64,000 bases of DNA from Chlorops oryzae (taxonomy: Eukaryota > Arthropoda > Insecta > Diptera > Chloropidae): assembly GCA_020466095.1 (NCBI GenBank), contig CM035806.1:125290293-125354292 (forward strand), written 5' to 3'. Shown piece by piece: positions 10,168-20,559 of this stretch. The translations under genes and the position numbers were made by a program. Numbering within the stretch: the stretch's first letter is position 1; each line of letters opens with the position of its first letter. The notes beneath the pieces are model-generated. The model saw only the letters and a list, made by a program, of their open reading frames with translations, did not search any database and was not told the origin of the DNA.

Positions 10168-10541
10168 CTGTTTCCTTCATCATTTTCTCATCGTCGGTTA
10201 AGAAGGTAAGAGGTGGCATAGCACCGGCTACACCAGATATCGAGCATTGCTTCTGACGTTGTGCGGCGTTGGCGAGCTAAATCAGCGAAAAGAAAAAGTT
10301 AATGAAACAAAAACAAAATTTAAATTTAGCACTCGCCGAAACGATACACATATTGTTAATATATACTTATATATACTTTTATATAAAGGTCTTTATTTCA
10401 TTTAAAATTTTATACGATTCGATCAATTCGAATGACGAGCCTCCAACAATAGTCCATCAATTGCAATTCTTATCTCTGTTGTGTCTAGCCACGTCTCGTC
10501 GTACTCACCAAACGCATGGGCAATTTACGCAGGCAATTCAT
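10168..10541 (-). CDS. ACADSB-like acyl-CoA dehydrogenase, 5' coding exons 1-2 (partial)
   Basis: Exon 1 is 10541-10509: ATG plus 10 codons, MNCLRKLPMRL, donor GTGAGT. Intron 1 is 10508-10277 and ends ATTTAG. Exon 2 is 10276-10168: 36 codons plus one base, starting LANAAQRQKQ and ending in PPLTFLTDDEKMMKET, donor GTATGC. Phases join cleanly. The first residues are Arg/Lys-rich without acids, as in a mitochondrial targeting peptide. P-L-x-x-[FL]-T-[DE]-[DE]-E-x-M-[MI]-K is the usual start of the mature N-terminal alpha-helical domain of short/branched-chain acyl-CoA dehydrogenase. Such enzymes oxidise 2-methyl-branched short acyl-CoAs in isoleucine breakdown, using FAD and passing electrons to ETF. 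Only about 47 residues of some 410-430 are present; the catalytic Glu and FAD-binding region lie outside the window. Another acyl-CoA dehydrogenase family member cannot be excluded. Confidence 0.72.
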
Positions 10542-10639
10542 TGTGCGTCGTATAGAATTTTAAAAGAAATTGATAAAATTAAATAAAAATGAACACGAAA
10601 TAACTTCACCCGAAATCTATAATAAACTACACTCTCCGA

Positions 10640-10740
10640 GTACAGATAGACGACGACTGAGAATGAGAAGAACGTGATCGCCACTTGTTGTAGTCTCCAG
10701 AGACGACGATCAAAAAGAAAAAAACAAAAAAAAAACAAAA
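10640..10740 (-). promoter_or_regulatory. Possible promoter/initiator of the ACADSB-like gene
   Basis: On the minus strand a TCAGTCG initiator-like word lies at 10660-10654, about 115 bases before the ATG. The sequence from there to the ATG has no AG-preceded splice acceptor of note and would be a short leader. There is no TATA box. This is inference from a fly initiator consensus only. Confidence 0.3.
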
Positions 10741-11192
10741 AAAAAAAAACAAGTTGGCATCAGCTTTAAACGAGTCAAAGCACATAAAAGGGAGCTAACA
10801 TTATATTCTGAATTTCTTAATGTTTTAATTTGATAACAGCTATAGTGACGTCACTAATACACACGTATGACGTGTTTTATGCGCATTTTTTTCTGGGTTC
10901 TTAAATTTAAACATAAAAAATATTTATGCAATTGCATTCAACTTAGAGGGAACTCACGCAGCTTGTTCAATTTAACGCTACGAATTAATTGTGTGTTTGG
11001 CTTCGACATAAAAAAATTAAGAAAATTGGGAAAGCATAAATTCAAAAATAGAATATTTTGAACGTAAATTTGACGGATTTATGTTCTTTTTTATTGATTT
11101 TCTTAGGGCAATGCTAAATTATTCCAGTTAAACAAACTGTATATTTTGGAAATTATTCATATTTTAAGACTCATAGTCTTCACCTATTTTAA

Positions 11193-11916
11193 GGGGACCT
11201 TCTGGTCTAGAATTTTTGAAAATTGATTTTTTTTTTTTATATATTTCGGAAGAATAGACTTTTAAGAATATGCTGGCAAAGTTTCGTGAAGATATTGACA
11301 ATATTTGTTTTGCTACAGCCTTTTTAGAAGGTGGAGACAGGAGGCAGCGCGCTTGATCAAAGCAACTTTGAACGCGTTTATCTCAAAACTACTTTTTTTG
11401 ACCTGGTGTGAATGAAAACAAAAAAACCATCGAACCGATTTGTCTGGAATTTTTATATGTTATTCATAACATCAATGGCTATGGCCCGAACTAGAATCGA
11501 ATTTTTATTTCAAGAACTTCATATTTTTTCATCAAAAAAATGGTCAAAAAAGGGGAGTTTTTGATAGTTGAAATAAAAAATTGCGCCATTTTGTCAATTT
11601 AAAAAAAATTTTTTTTATTCTAGTTCCTGCCATAGCCGCATTCATTCTGATTAATAACATATTTTTGTTTTTTTTTTCGATTACCAGAACTGCCAAAATC
11701 TTTCACACCACGGAGGTACTTTTTCAAAGAGGGTCCACTTCAACGCCATTTTTAAAATACCAAAAAAAAAAAAAATTACAACAACATTTTTTATTTTTTG
11801 TCAATAAAGAATATAATAAGCCTACATACTTAGAAAATCGTTTTTTATTTGGCTTAATACCAAAAAAAAATCATGAAAATACCCTAAATTTTCGTGCTCT
11901 AGACCAGAAGGTCCCC
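11193..11916. mobile_element. TTAA-target (piggyBac-like) MITE
   Basis: Inverted ends GGGGACCTTCTGGTCTAGA and TCTAGACCAGAAGGTCCCC are flanked by TTAA at 11189-11192 and 11917-11920. The 724-base interior is AT-rich with no transposase; the 131-codon frame at 11581 is low complexity (Phe/Lys/Asn). Confidence 0.85.
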
Positions 11917-12388
11917 TTAAACATTTTAGGGGCAATATTACCAAGCATATTTCAAAAAAAATTTATATACAAGTAATAGCATGTTTCCACATAGTGAATT
12001 AACTATATGCATTAGAGCTAACACAGATATTTAATCACTATCGTTTCCACTTTCGGATCGGGGTATTAACTAATCAGCTGATTAGTGAAAAAAGTGCAAA
12101 ATACCCCTTTCTTGAATTTTGCTAGATATAAACGTTATATGTATATTTTACATTCTTCATTTGATGTCAATGTGTGAAAAAGCTTAAATAATTTTACTTT
12201 CGCCTTGGACTTTCCATTTTTAATTTGATTTTCATTTCAGCGGTTCTTTTAATTTGACAGAATGGTTGTTAGTTTACGTGCCTTTCTATTCAGAAGTGCA
12301 ATTTTGCGTAACTCTGCAAGCAAGTCCAAATGCAACCTTCCTGTTTTATCTGCGTTAAATTTTAATGCATGCATTGGTGAGGTGATTA

Positions 12389-12849
12389 AAGGGCTCAACG
12401 CTGTTAAAGAAAATTGGAAGGAAATCAGAGTTGAAATTTCGATGACAAATCGGCAAAACTATAGAAAATGTATAACTTAAATGCAACCTTGTGAGTCCGA
12501 TTACTTGTAATTAGCGTATGCGTTCAAGTAGCGAAAGTAAGCCAAAGTACTTCTTTGTTTTTTCTACATATCGCACCCTGGCAACTAAAGCGACACAACT
12601 CAAAATCTTTGAATTTTGAGTTATGATGTGGATCTTGTTCCTAAATTACCTGTCTACCTGCAGGAAAAATTCCATTCCGTTTTTCCTATTACAAAAGGCC
12701 GAAAAAAAGCCGTAATGCCTTTCTTCTTGCTTTGATTGACACTGCGATGCATTTTGTTTATCGCGTTTTCTGAAAAATGGCAAATTTTGAGTTGTGTCTC
12801 TTTAGTTGCGGGGTGCGATATGTTTGGTATAGGAAATTTGCTTGCTGCC
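12389..12849. mobile_element. AGGGCTC-family MITE, copy 1 (interrupted)
   Basis: It starts after TTA (12386-12388) with AAGGGCTCAACGCTGTTAA. It lacks the block GAGCTCATT found in other copies and is interrupted by the TA element at 12571-12818. It ends abruptly at the start of copy 2 without its own GAGCCCT end. Confidence 0.7.
12571..12818. mobile_element. 248-base TA-target MITE nested in copy 1
   Basis: Ends TCGCACCCTGGCAACTAAAG and CTTTAGTTGCGGGGTGCGA are followed by paired ACACAACTCAAAAT/ATTTTGAGTTGTGT. TA flanks lie at 12569-12570 and 12819-12820. The intact AGGGCTC copies (for example 54852-55107) show the empty site around TCTACATGTGTTTGG. Confidence 0.85.
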
Positions 12850-12852
12850 TTA

Positions 12853-13109
12853 AGGGCTCAACGCTGTTAAAGTAAATTGAAAGGAAGTAACGAGCTCATT
12901 CTTTTGAAGAAAGGAAATCAGAGTTGAAATTTCGATGACAGGTCGGCAGAAATATAGAAAATGTAAGACTTAAATGTAACCCTGTGAGTCCGATTACTTG
13001 TAATTAGCGTATGCGCTCAAGTAGCGAAAGTAAGCCAAAGTACTTCTTTGTTTTTTCTACGTGTTTTTGGTATAGGAAATTTACTTGCTGCTTTAGAGCG
13101 TAGAGCCCT
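12853..13109. mobile_element. AGGGCTC-family MITE, copy 2, TSD TTA
   Basis: A 257-base element from AGGGCTCAACGCT to AGCGTAGAGCCCT, with TTA at 12850-12852 and 13110-13112. A second partial end (GAGCGTAGAGCCC) and another TTA follow to 13128. The three-base TTA target suggests a PIF/Harbinger-class MITE. Confidence 0.8.
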
Positions 13110-13128
13110 TTAGAGCGTAGAGCCCTTA

Positions 13129-13806
13129 GAGCCAATTTCACCAAAGGCATTTAAGTTTAAGTACCGATTGGCACTTAAGTACGCATTTAAGTTTCAGACC
13201 GTTTCATCAAATATAAAATTTAGTTATGCGGAAGTACGGCAGCACCTTTTATTTTTAGTGCAACACCGTCGTAATCAGCTGATTTAAAACATAAATAAAT
13301 AAGACATGGAGTCCCGCACTAAAAATTTTTCAGAAGAAATTTTTCTGCGACAGTGCAAGTTAAAACATTTTGTGTTTGAAAATAACGAGAATAAAATCAC
13401 CTATTGCTTGTGTGTGCTATCTTGTGCCGTATGAGCTCCAGTATTGTCCATGCTGCACTTTTGGAAAGGCGAAATCTGTTTCGAAAGTCAACTTCATCGA
13501 AATATATAAAAAAGTTCTTTCGGTCCCTGATTATACGAGGTCGACGGTTTAACACAACTTTAATAATTGTCTCGTAATCGCAATCACTATCATCGCTCGA
13601 CATGATAAATAGAACAAGTTTCCATATACATAAATAGTTTTCTTTTTAAATCAGCTGTTTCCATTACGACAACACAGAGTTGCATAAACTCTACTTAAGT
13701 GCCCGATATGGATCACTTAAGTATGACTTGCCATTTAGGTTGATGAAAATGAAAATCTGTGCTTAAACGACGATTTTTACTTAAGTATGCTTGGTGAAAT
13801 TGGTTC
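13129..13806. mobile_element. PIF/Harbinger deletion derivative, TSD TTA
   Basis: Ends GAGCCAATTTCACCAA and TTGGTGAAATTGGTTC are flanked by TTA at 13126-13128 and 13807-13809, with subterminal repeats of TTTAAGT/ACTTAAG. It encloses a transposase N-terminal fragment (13397-13603, minus). At 678 bases it is an internal-deletion copy of an autonomous Harbinger. Confidence 0.88.
13397..13603 (-). pseudogene. Harbinger transposase N-terminal fragment
   Basis: This 68-residue frame starts MSSDDSD. It carries the N-terminal block ahead of the nuclease domain seen in HARBI1-like proteins: RPRIIRDRKN, then DEVDFRNRFRLSK and ILELIRHKI, the latter being the helix-turn-helix-like part. The DDE catalytic domain (normally about 250 more residues) is absent. 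The product cannot be a nuclease; the fragment could at most be a truncated binding domain. Confidence 0.65.
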
Positions 13807-13903
13807 TTAAATTCATATTATTGTATGGGTAATCACATTTTTAATCATGCGTTAACGAGTTAATGCACGTAATCGAATTAATGCACTATGTGGAAACATG
13901 CTA

Positions 13904-14487
13904 TGAATCCCCTTTTGCTTTTCACCATTCAAATTTTAAAAAATATTTTAAAACACCTGGGCACTGCATTTATGTAAATACGAAATCAAATTTGAGTTCG
14001 CAATTCAAAACACACCTGTTTACAAAAGTTCAAAGGCAGAAGTTTCATTTAAAAATATGCTTTTTCGGAAATAACACAAAAATATAGAACGTATTGGAAA
14101 TTTTGTGGGTCACAGGGCCATTTATAGAATCCGTTTTTAAAAATAACGATCTAATCAGCAAAAGTATGCCCGCATTTTCCACATTCGTGCTCGAAAAAAA
14201 CTTTTTGTTCAATTAAGCGAGAACAAATTGCATATTTTAAAACGATTCAACTACGCGGGACTATGTCGCGCCATTTAAAATTCGATTGGGATTTTTTTCC
14301 AAGATTGGAGGATTTTGCTTTTAAAAAGTCTGACAGCACTGAATAGAATTCAAAAGCATAGCCACTTTAGGCATTTTCTACCAAATCTGGTAGGATTTTT
14401 TTCCTTTGGTAGTTTGGTAGGTTGAATCAGATTTTGGTAGGATTGTGGAAAGTTTTCCATTTTAAACAAAATTCATTTTTATATGTA
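13904..14487. other. No gene; hAT-like end near 14330
   Basis: AT-rich DNA with no gene recognised. GACAGCACTG at 14332 and CAGTGGCAGCG at 15174 look like diverged hAT-type ends in opposite senses. The TTTGGTAGG words near both could be subterminal repeats, but I could not fix a target duplication. Confidence 0.35.
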
Positions 14488-14656
14488 GTCAAACTTCCAT
14501 AACTCGGTCTTCTACAACTCGAATTTTTTATAACTCCAACTGAATCGGGTAGCAATAGCGAGATTTTAAATACAACTTAATTTCCTTAACTCAAAGTCTT
14601 TATAACTCGAACTATTTCTTTTGATAATGGTTGTTCGAAATATGGAAGTTGGACTG
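14488..14656. mobile_element. Pogo-like TA-target MITE
   Basis: Ends GTCAAACTTCCATAACTCG and GGAAGTTGGACTG are flanked by TA at 14486-14487 and 14657-14658. ATAACTCGAA words are repeated inside. Ends of the CAGTc(a/c)AACTTCC type are typical of pogo/Tigger-like MITEs in insects. Confidence 0.75.
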
Positions 14657-15204
14657 TATTTCCGTTCGCACAATTGTTATTTTATATTCCAAATCTTACA
14701 CATCGAACATTGTCAACCCTACCTTAAACGATGCTTTTCCAATGCGCCATATCCATCTATCTCTGTCTTTTTTTCACCGAATAGTATAGAGCACAAAAGA
14801 ATATATAAAAGCGAAGCTAATACAGTTGAAAGTCACGTGTAGGTTGATTGATTCTTCTTTTAATATTTTTTCGAAGATAATCATATATTTTTGCTTGAAT
14901 ATGACAAATTAAATTCAAGCAGATAGTTTTATACGTTATTTTAAGCAGTTTTGGAATTTAAGAATATAATAAAATGAAACACATTTTGCTGCAAAAACCT
15001 CAAATCAAGTCCAATTCCAACGGAAAACTGTGCATGATGTGTCAATATGACTTCTGTTATTGTAAATACGAGAGTTGTAAGCAATAACGCTTTTTTGTAC
15101 TTGAAATATATTTGGTGGGCTGTAATCGATTGTGGTAGGATTTAGAGATATATTTGGTAGGGAAAATAATTTGTCAGTGGCAGCGTTGATTCAGCAAAAG
15201 CCAG

Positions 15205-15980
15205 CCCAGCCGGAAATTTCACTACTTCTGTAGTACTTCCGAAGTGGTGAAAATTCATACTGCGACTACTCGTATTACTAACCCTTACTTCTAATGAATT
15301 TTGTTAGGAGATGGCCGCTATTTTCAGTACTTCAAAATTCATGTGTTAAAGGAGTTTATGACCCTAAATCGCATGGAAACTTCATTTGAGAAAAGAGCAC
15401 ATGTTAGCTGACTGAAGTGGATTCAACGTGCATGATTATTGCATTTGAATATATAGTATATGATCCTAATAAAAATGAAAATTTCATTTGAAAAAAGTAA
15501 ACGCTTCTGGGATCTGGGAGGGAAAGAAACAGAAGTATTTTTGATTTTAAAAATTCTTAATTTTGTATTTCCACTTCAGTTGAAAGCACTTCAAAGAATA
15601 TGTTATAATATAACGGTAGTTCATAACATAAAACGTTACTGATTCTATCACAATTGTTTAGTTTTAAATGCACTTCAATGAAAAACGTAAGTGAATTAAA
15701 CTTGCTCAAAAAATGTGTAAATCATAGCAGACATTTTGAAAATATGCAAAACACTGTGTTCATGAAAATTGCATAAGATCTTCATTGAAAAAAGGAGTAA
15801 TCAACCATTTTTCAAACGAAAATTTCGTTTGAAGAAGGATCTCTTGTAACGAGCTCTTGCTTCCATGAAATTTTCACTAAAAAATCATTCGAAACAGCAC
15901 CAATTGGCTTCTTTACAAATGAATTCTTCAATATCCCTGCATCGATGATTTTGTCACACATGCGACAAAATCCGGCTGGG
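15205..15980. mobile_element. CCCAGCCGG-ended element, copy 1
   Basis: Starts CCCAGCCGGAAATTTCAC and ends AAATCCGGCTGGG. The first roughly 110 bases match (inverse) the compact copy at 49045-49196. The last roughly 180 bases match (inverse) 16433-16610. It may be a composite of two elements of one family. Confidence 0.55.
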
Positions 15981-16021
15981 ATATATCTTTTCAATGAACT
16001 CCACCAAAATTCTATCAACAA
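15812..16021 (-). other. Repeat-borne open frame, conserved in an inverted copy
   Basis: A 69-residue frame whose part AGFCRMCDKIIDAG...PIGAVSNDFLVKIS is also readable on the plus strand at 16436-16580 (AGHYRMHEKIINA...PIGASSNDLLVKIS) in another copy. There is no known domain. Substitutions between the copies do not avoid amino-acid changes, so coding function is doubtful. It is recorded because both copies stay open. Confidence 0.3.
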
Positions 16022-17644
16022 ATTGTTTTAATGCAAATGATTTTTTTTTTTGCTTTATATCAAACGAAAAACCACCAAAACATACAATTATTTTCACCAA
16101 CATAACAAAGTTCTAAAACAAATATAACCTTTTCACAAAAATAAGCTTTTCTTCTGCAGCCAGCATTTTATTATTTAAGGTTGGAAATATTAATTTACTC
16201 CTCTTTTTAATTTTAATCAGTTTTGTCATTTTAATCATTTTGTTTATCTCTGAATTTTCGAAGTGTTTTTTATTTTGCAACGAGGAAATAATGCAAATCT
16301 ACCAGGTCTTGAGCAAAACTATCAACCTACTATATATAAATATAGCCGTTAACGTTAACAATTGTTTTCAGTCAAATCCAGTGCTGCCGCTTTCGTAGAA
16401 TTCAACTAGTCCTGGTAGAAATTATTTATAATCCCAGCCGGACATTATCGCATGCATGAAAAAATCATTAATGCAGAAGAAGTGAAGCATTCATATGTAA
16501 ATAGGCCAATTGGTGCTTCTTCGAATGATCTTTTAGTGAAAATATCACAGAAGCAAGGGCTCGTTGCAACAAACCTTTCTTGAACTGAAGTTTTAATTTG
16601 ATAGAGAGTTGTATACTTCTATTTTCAATGCAGATCCTATGAAATTGTCATGACAAGATATTTTTCAATCTGTGTGCTTCAATTCTCAAAATTCTTTTAT
16701 AATTTTTTTGTACTAAAGATGTTTTAAGAATTGAAACTCTTAAGTCTTTCCAAAGGCGATAATGTGTCACAATCATGACGTGACGAAATATGGCCACATC
16801 CGCCAATTTTTTTTAAATATTCTTTTTCTTCTCCTATCAGATTCCCGCGGCGTATACTATTTTTTCATATGTAATTCTCATCCGCGTTGGCACCATATAC
16901 AATTTTCCAAATTATATTTTCATTCATGTTAGCAACACATATTCTATTTTCAAATGAAATAATCATGCATGTTTGATCCATTTCAGCTAGCCAACATGTA
17001 CTCTTTGCCCAAATGAATTTTTCATGCGGACCAGGGTCATACACTCCTTTACCTAATGAATAACACATGGGTAGAGGTAGAGAGATTTTTTGAGTGGGCA
17101 ATTTTCGGTATGCGATGAGCATTTTAATCAAGAGCAAAAAAGAAAAAGACCCGACATTCTGGGTAAATCCGTTCTTGCAGAAAAGAGGAAACTATAAAAA
17201 AACTCAAAAGTGACAACCCATCGCAAGCGATAGATGGCATGCGATATCGCAAGCTATATCTCGCATGCCTTCGATCGTATGCTATGAACCATCGCACGTC
17301 GAGACCTTAATGCCCTTTTCAGACTATGAATTTAAAATCTGAATTTAGCTCCTTAAGTTGAATTTATCAAAAACCCTTTCAGACTGTCCGTTTCTGAATA
17401 TACGACTTCAAACAGCTGTTTTTTGTTTTGGATTGGTTTTCGAACAACTTGTCACAGTCTGGAGCATTTGTTTTATTCAAAAGCTGCAAAATGGAAAATG
17501 AGCAGAAAAAAATGTTAAGCATGTTATTGTTGAAAATGAAAGCAACCGGAATGAAGTTAATAATTAGCTTGCTTACATCAATTTTGAACAACATTCAACA
17601 TGCTGCAATTCTATCCAGTAGTCAAAACACGCTTTTTAATATTA

Positions 17645-17857
17645 CCCAGCAAGCAATATGAGCGCTTTCGGATACTCTTTTCGGACAGAGATAAAGTTAC
17701 TTTCACCCTCCTAACGAAGCTTTTTCTGAGCACGTGCTTAAAGAGGATTTAAGATGCTCCGAAAACGCTCCATTTTATGTGTTTACTCATAAAACGCTCT
17801 TACATTAGGCTCTTTTCAGACGTATAATTCGGAGCGCTCCGAAATTTGCTTGCTGGG
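17645..17857. mobile_element. 213-base TA-target MITE (CCCAGCAAGC ends)
   Basis: CCCAGCAAGCAA and TTGCTTGCTGGG are perfect inverses; with the flanks the match is TTACCCAGCAAGCAA/TTGCTTGCTGGGTAA. TA lies at 17643-17644 and 17858-17859. Subterminal GAGCGCTTTCGG/CGGAGCGCTCCGAA words recur. Confidence 0.8.
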
Positions 17858-18059
17858 TAATTTCAAATCAAAATACAAACAGCTGACTTAATTGTTATTT
17901 TTGACCATCTTCATATTTCATTAATTATTATTTGGGCTTTTGGTCCCTCATTTTTCACTTATAGTGAAAAATGTATTATTTGGCAATTGAAAAAATTTAT
18001 TTTTCATAAATTGCCGAGAAGTGTGGAAAGCCGATACGACCGGTTTCGAACCTAGCTTA

Positions 18060-18589
18060 GTCGTCGTTCATACTAATGAGACAAGACAAGCGATTTGAGA
18101 CACGGTGAATTCTCTTTGGTGTCTTATTCGTGTTCATACTAGTAAAAATTGTCTCTGCGACATTTGAAATAGAAGAAGAAACTGGTTTTATACAGTGCTG
18201 CCAGAAAAAATATTTTGAAATACCTACAATCTGAATTAATATCCCCTACGCTCTTGAAATAAGATAAATTAAATTATTATCACGGTTTTCGACAAAATAA
18301 GTTGGTCCAAAGATCTTTTTTAGAAAAAGTGTAAGCTATTCTCCTACATTATTCGTATTTAATACTTCAAAGTTAGCTTTTTAAATTATTTCCGAAATCT
18401 GTAGATATGCTTCTTCATAAGAAGAGAATATTTACTCAAATATGGCAGCACTATTTTTATGATGAGAAGGACAAGCACAAAGCGTGTCGCCGAGTACGTA
18501 AGACACGTACCCCTCTCTCTACCCCGAACGTCCCTTGCCAACAACCACCGTGTCTCTCGCTTGTCTTGTCTCATAGTATGAACGACGAC
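18060..18589. mobile_element. TTA-target MITE
   Basis: Ends GTCGTCGTTCATACTA and TAGTATGAACGACGAC are followed by paired GAGACAAGACAAGCGA. TTA lies at 18057-18059 and 18590-18592. It is 530 bases and itself hosts a hAT MITE at 18193-18453. Confidence 0.85.
18193..18453. mobile_element. hAT MITE with degenerate TSD
   Basis: CAGTGCTGCCAGAAAAA at the left and ATATGGCAGCACTA at the right. The flanks GTTTTATA and TTTTTATG agree at six of eight positions. Confidence 0.6.
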
Positions 18590-19345
18590 TTACAGGTTCA
18601 TCAACTTCAATGTTGAAAAAAAGGGAGTAAAAGGTAAGGGTTGCGATATAAAACGGCTAAACTCATTACTTTATTTCTGAATTTAGAGAGGTTAAATTCG
18701 ACGATAAATGCTACTATAACAGCTAAATTCAGTTAAATGCAATAGTCTGAAAAGGGCATAAGTAAGTATTAGTATTGCGAGTAGTCGCAGTATGAATTTT
18801 CACCACTTCAGGAAGTACTGCAGAAGTAGTGAACATTTCCGGCTGGGTTGTGTTCCAATGTACCAAACAAAAAAAAGTACCAGTTTTAGTACAATTGAAC
18901 CAAAGTGGCAACCGTGCGCCAGTGTTTTGTCAGTTTTTTGCGAAGCTTCGTACCGTTGGGATGTGGGGTTTATGTTGCGCACGTGTATATTTAGAATAAT
19001 ATTTAATAAATATTAATAAATAGTTTTCAAAGAAAACTATCTCGGAAAAACGTACGTAATGTGGCAATGGAAACGCATCAAATAGCTGACAAATCGTGTT
19101 TTAAAATATTGAAACAAGTGTAACGGATAAAGCAATTAATGCTAACGAATCTGAATGTTTTGAAGTGGAAATTTGTTTGAATGTATAAATAAATAAAAGA
19201 ATCATAAATAAATAAATAAATAATAAAGGGAATTGATTTCGTGAATATTAAAGGGTCGGAAATTTGGTTGTTACTCGATTTCCGTAACATTGGTGCGTTG
19301 CGATTTGGAATGATTCAAAAAAGTATGTGGTTCTCTTGTACGTAC

Positions 19346-19982
19346 TAGTGTTGCAACGAACCAATTTTTAGCATTCGCGAATGCGAAAATGTACTTTAAT
19401 GATCGCAAATGCGAGAATGACGTTTCTACTTTATAACGGGTCTTAGACTCCGCTTTTGAATCGCCATTCCGTGCTGAAAGACATTAAATTGTTTGAATAA
19501 AGTGTGGAAGTCGAGAGGGGTTTTGTGTTTTTCGGAAATATTTCTTGTCCTTTGATGAAGAAACAGAGTTTCCACTTTTTGTACTTTACTATTGAATTTA
19601 ACCACCCTTTTTTGATTCTTTATTGTTAAATTTTTTTTCTTTTTAATACTGAGATGTTTTTTTTAATATTTTTTTTTATTTATTTATTTATTTTTTTTTT
19701 TTTTTTGTTAAAATTGAATTAAAGGTATTCACTTCTTCGTTCAAAACGTTGATAGCTCGAAGAATTGTTTCTCACAAATTTATGACCTTCATAGTTTGCT
19801 CATAAGATTCAATACCATCTACGTTTTTTTCACTTAAGAATTATATGACTAAGGAAAAAGTGCGAAAGTTCCAAAGTTTCCCTTTCCATTTTCCTTAATA
19901 AAAATACTCGCCAATATTGTGCGAATGCCAAAATATAGGCGAATATTCGCGAATCCGAATGCGAGTATTCGTTGCAACACTA
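19346..19982. mobile_element. hAT MITE, TSD GTACGTAC/GTACGAAC
   Basis: Inverted ends TAGTGTTGCAACGAA and TTCGTTGCAACACTA are separated by 637 bases. They are followed inwards by GCATTCGCGAATGCG and TTCGCGAATCCGAATGCG. The eight-base flanks differ at one position. Confidence 0.85.
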
Positions 19983-20360
19983 GTACGAACGTACGAAAAG
20001 GTAAATAAGCATAGCAAAACAACATAATAAGCCTTATTTCGAGCTAAACAGGAACTAAGCAGGAAAAACAAGAAGAGCCAAAGTAATAGACGGAATTTAT
20101 TAAATATCAATGAAAATGAAAAAAAAAAACCAAAAATAAGCAAATAAAATAAAAATAAAATATAAAACATCGCATACACGCACGCCGTTACATCTGACAG
20201 AAGACGGCGAAGACACTCCACACACACAAACGCACGATTGCACACACAAGAATTAATGCATGGCGATACGTTTGACTCAATCTACTTGTCGGTATGTCGC
20301 GCAGTGTTGCCGTCTAGCCCGTTTTTATTTTTTATTCATTTTGTTTTGCTTTGAAAAATA

Positions 20361-20528
20361 GGGGTATTCACAAAGGCGTCGGAAAGTAGGAAAGTCGGAA
20401 AATCGGAAAATTTTAAATGCTTAAAAAGTTGTGCAAAATACAAAAAAAGTTTAAAATGTTTTTAAGGAGTCGCAATTTTCCGATTTTCCGACTTTCCAAC
20501 GTTTTTAACACGCCTTTGTGAATACCCC
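20361..20528. mobile_element. GGGGTATTCACAAAGG MITE, TA target
   Basis: 168 bases with ends GGGGTATTCACAAAGGCG and CGCCTTTGTGAATACCCC and flanking TA at 20359-20360 and 20529-20530. Internal words GTCGGAAA/TTTTCCGAC pair. A larger relative sits at 37408-37836. Confidence 0.85.
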
Positions 20529-20559
20529 TAATATGTATTGAAATTCTACTGGAAATTTT

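Larger units (their letters stand above)
11979..13901. mobile_element. TA-target element hosting nested MITEs
   Basis: Perfect 18-base ends GCATGTTTCCACATAGTG and CACTATGTGGAAACATGC are flanked by TA at 11977-11978 and 13902-13903. The 1.9 kb is mostly later insertions: two AGGGCTC MITEs, a 248-base TA element and a truncated Harbinger. The host element alone may be only about 700 bases. A related end (CAATGTGGAAACATGG) occurs at 62899-62914. Confidence 0.8.
17311..18758. mobile_element. TAA-target MITE with nested insertions
   Basis: Ends TGCCCTTTTCAGACTAT and ATAGTCTGAAAAGGGCA are flanked by TAA at 17308-17310 and 18759-18761. Three-base TWA targets point to PIF/Harbinger. Inside are elements at 17645-17857 and 18060-18589. 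Confidence 0.8.
16433..18847. mobile_element. CCCAGCCGG-ended element, copy 2, heavily nested
   Basis: It begins CCCAGCCGGACATTATCGCA and ends TTTCCGGCTGGG; both ends match the 152-base copy at 49045-49196. The 2.4 kb include the TAA-target element 17311-18758 and its own insertions. Confidence 0.6.

Noticed and set aside
11581..11976. 131-codon frame rich in Phe, Lys and Asn
   Set aside because: AT-rich interior of a TTAA-target MITE; crosses the element boundary and has no known motif.
14330..15186. A full hAT element between GACAGCACTG and CAGTGGCAGCG
   Set aside because: The ends point the wrong way for one element and no 8-base duplication was found; only noted as diverged ends.
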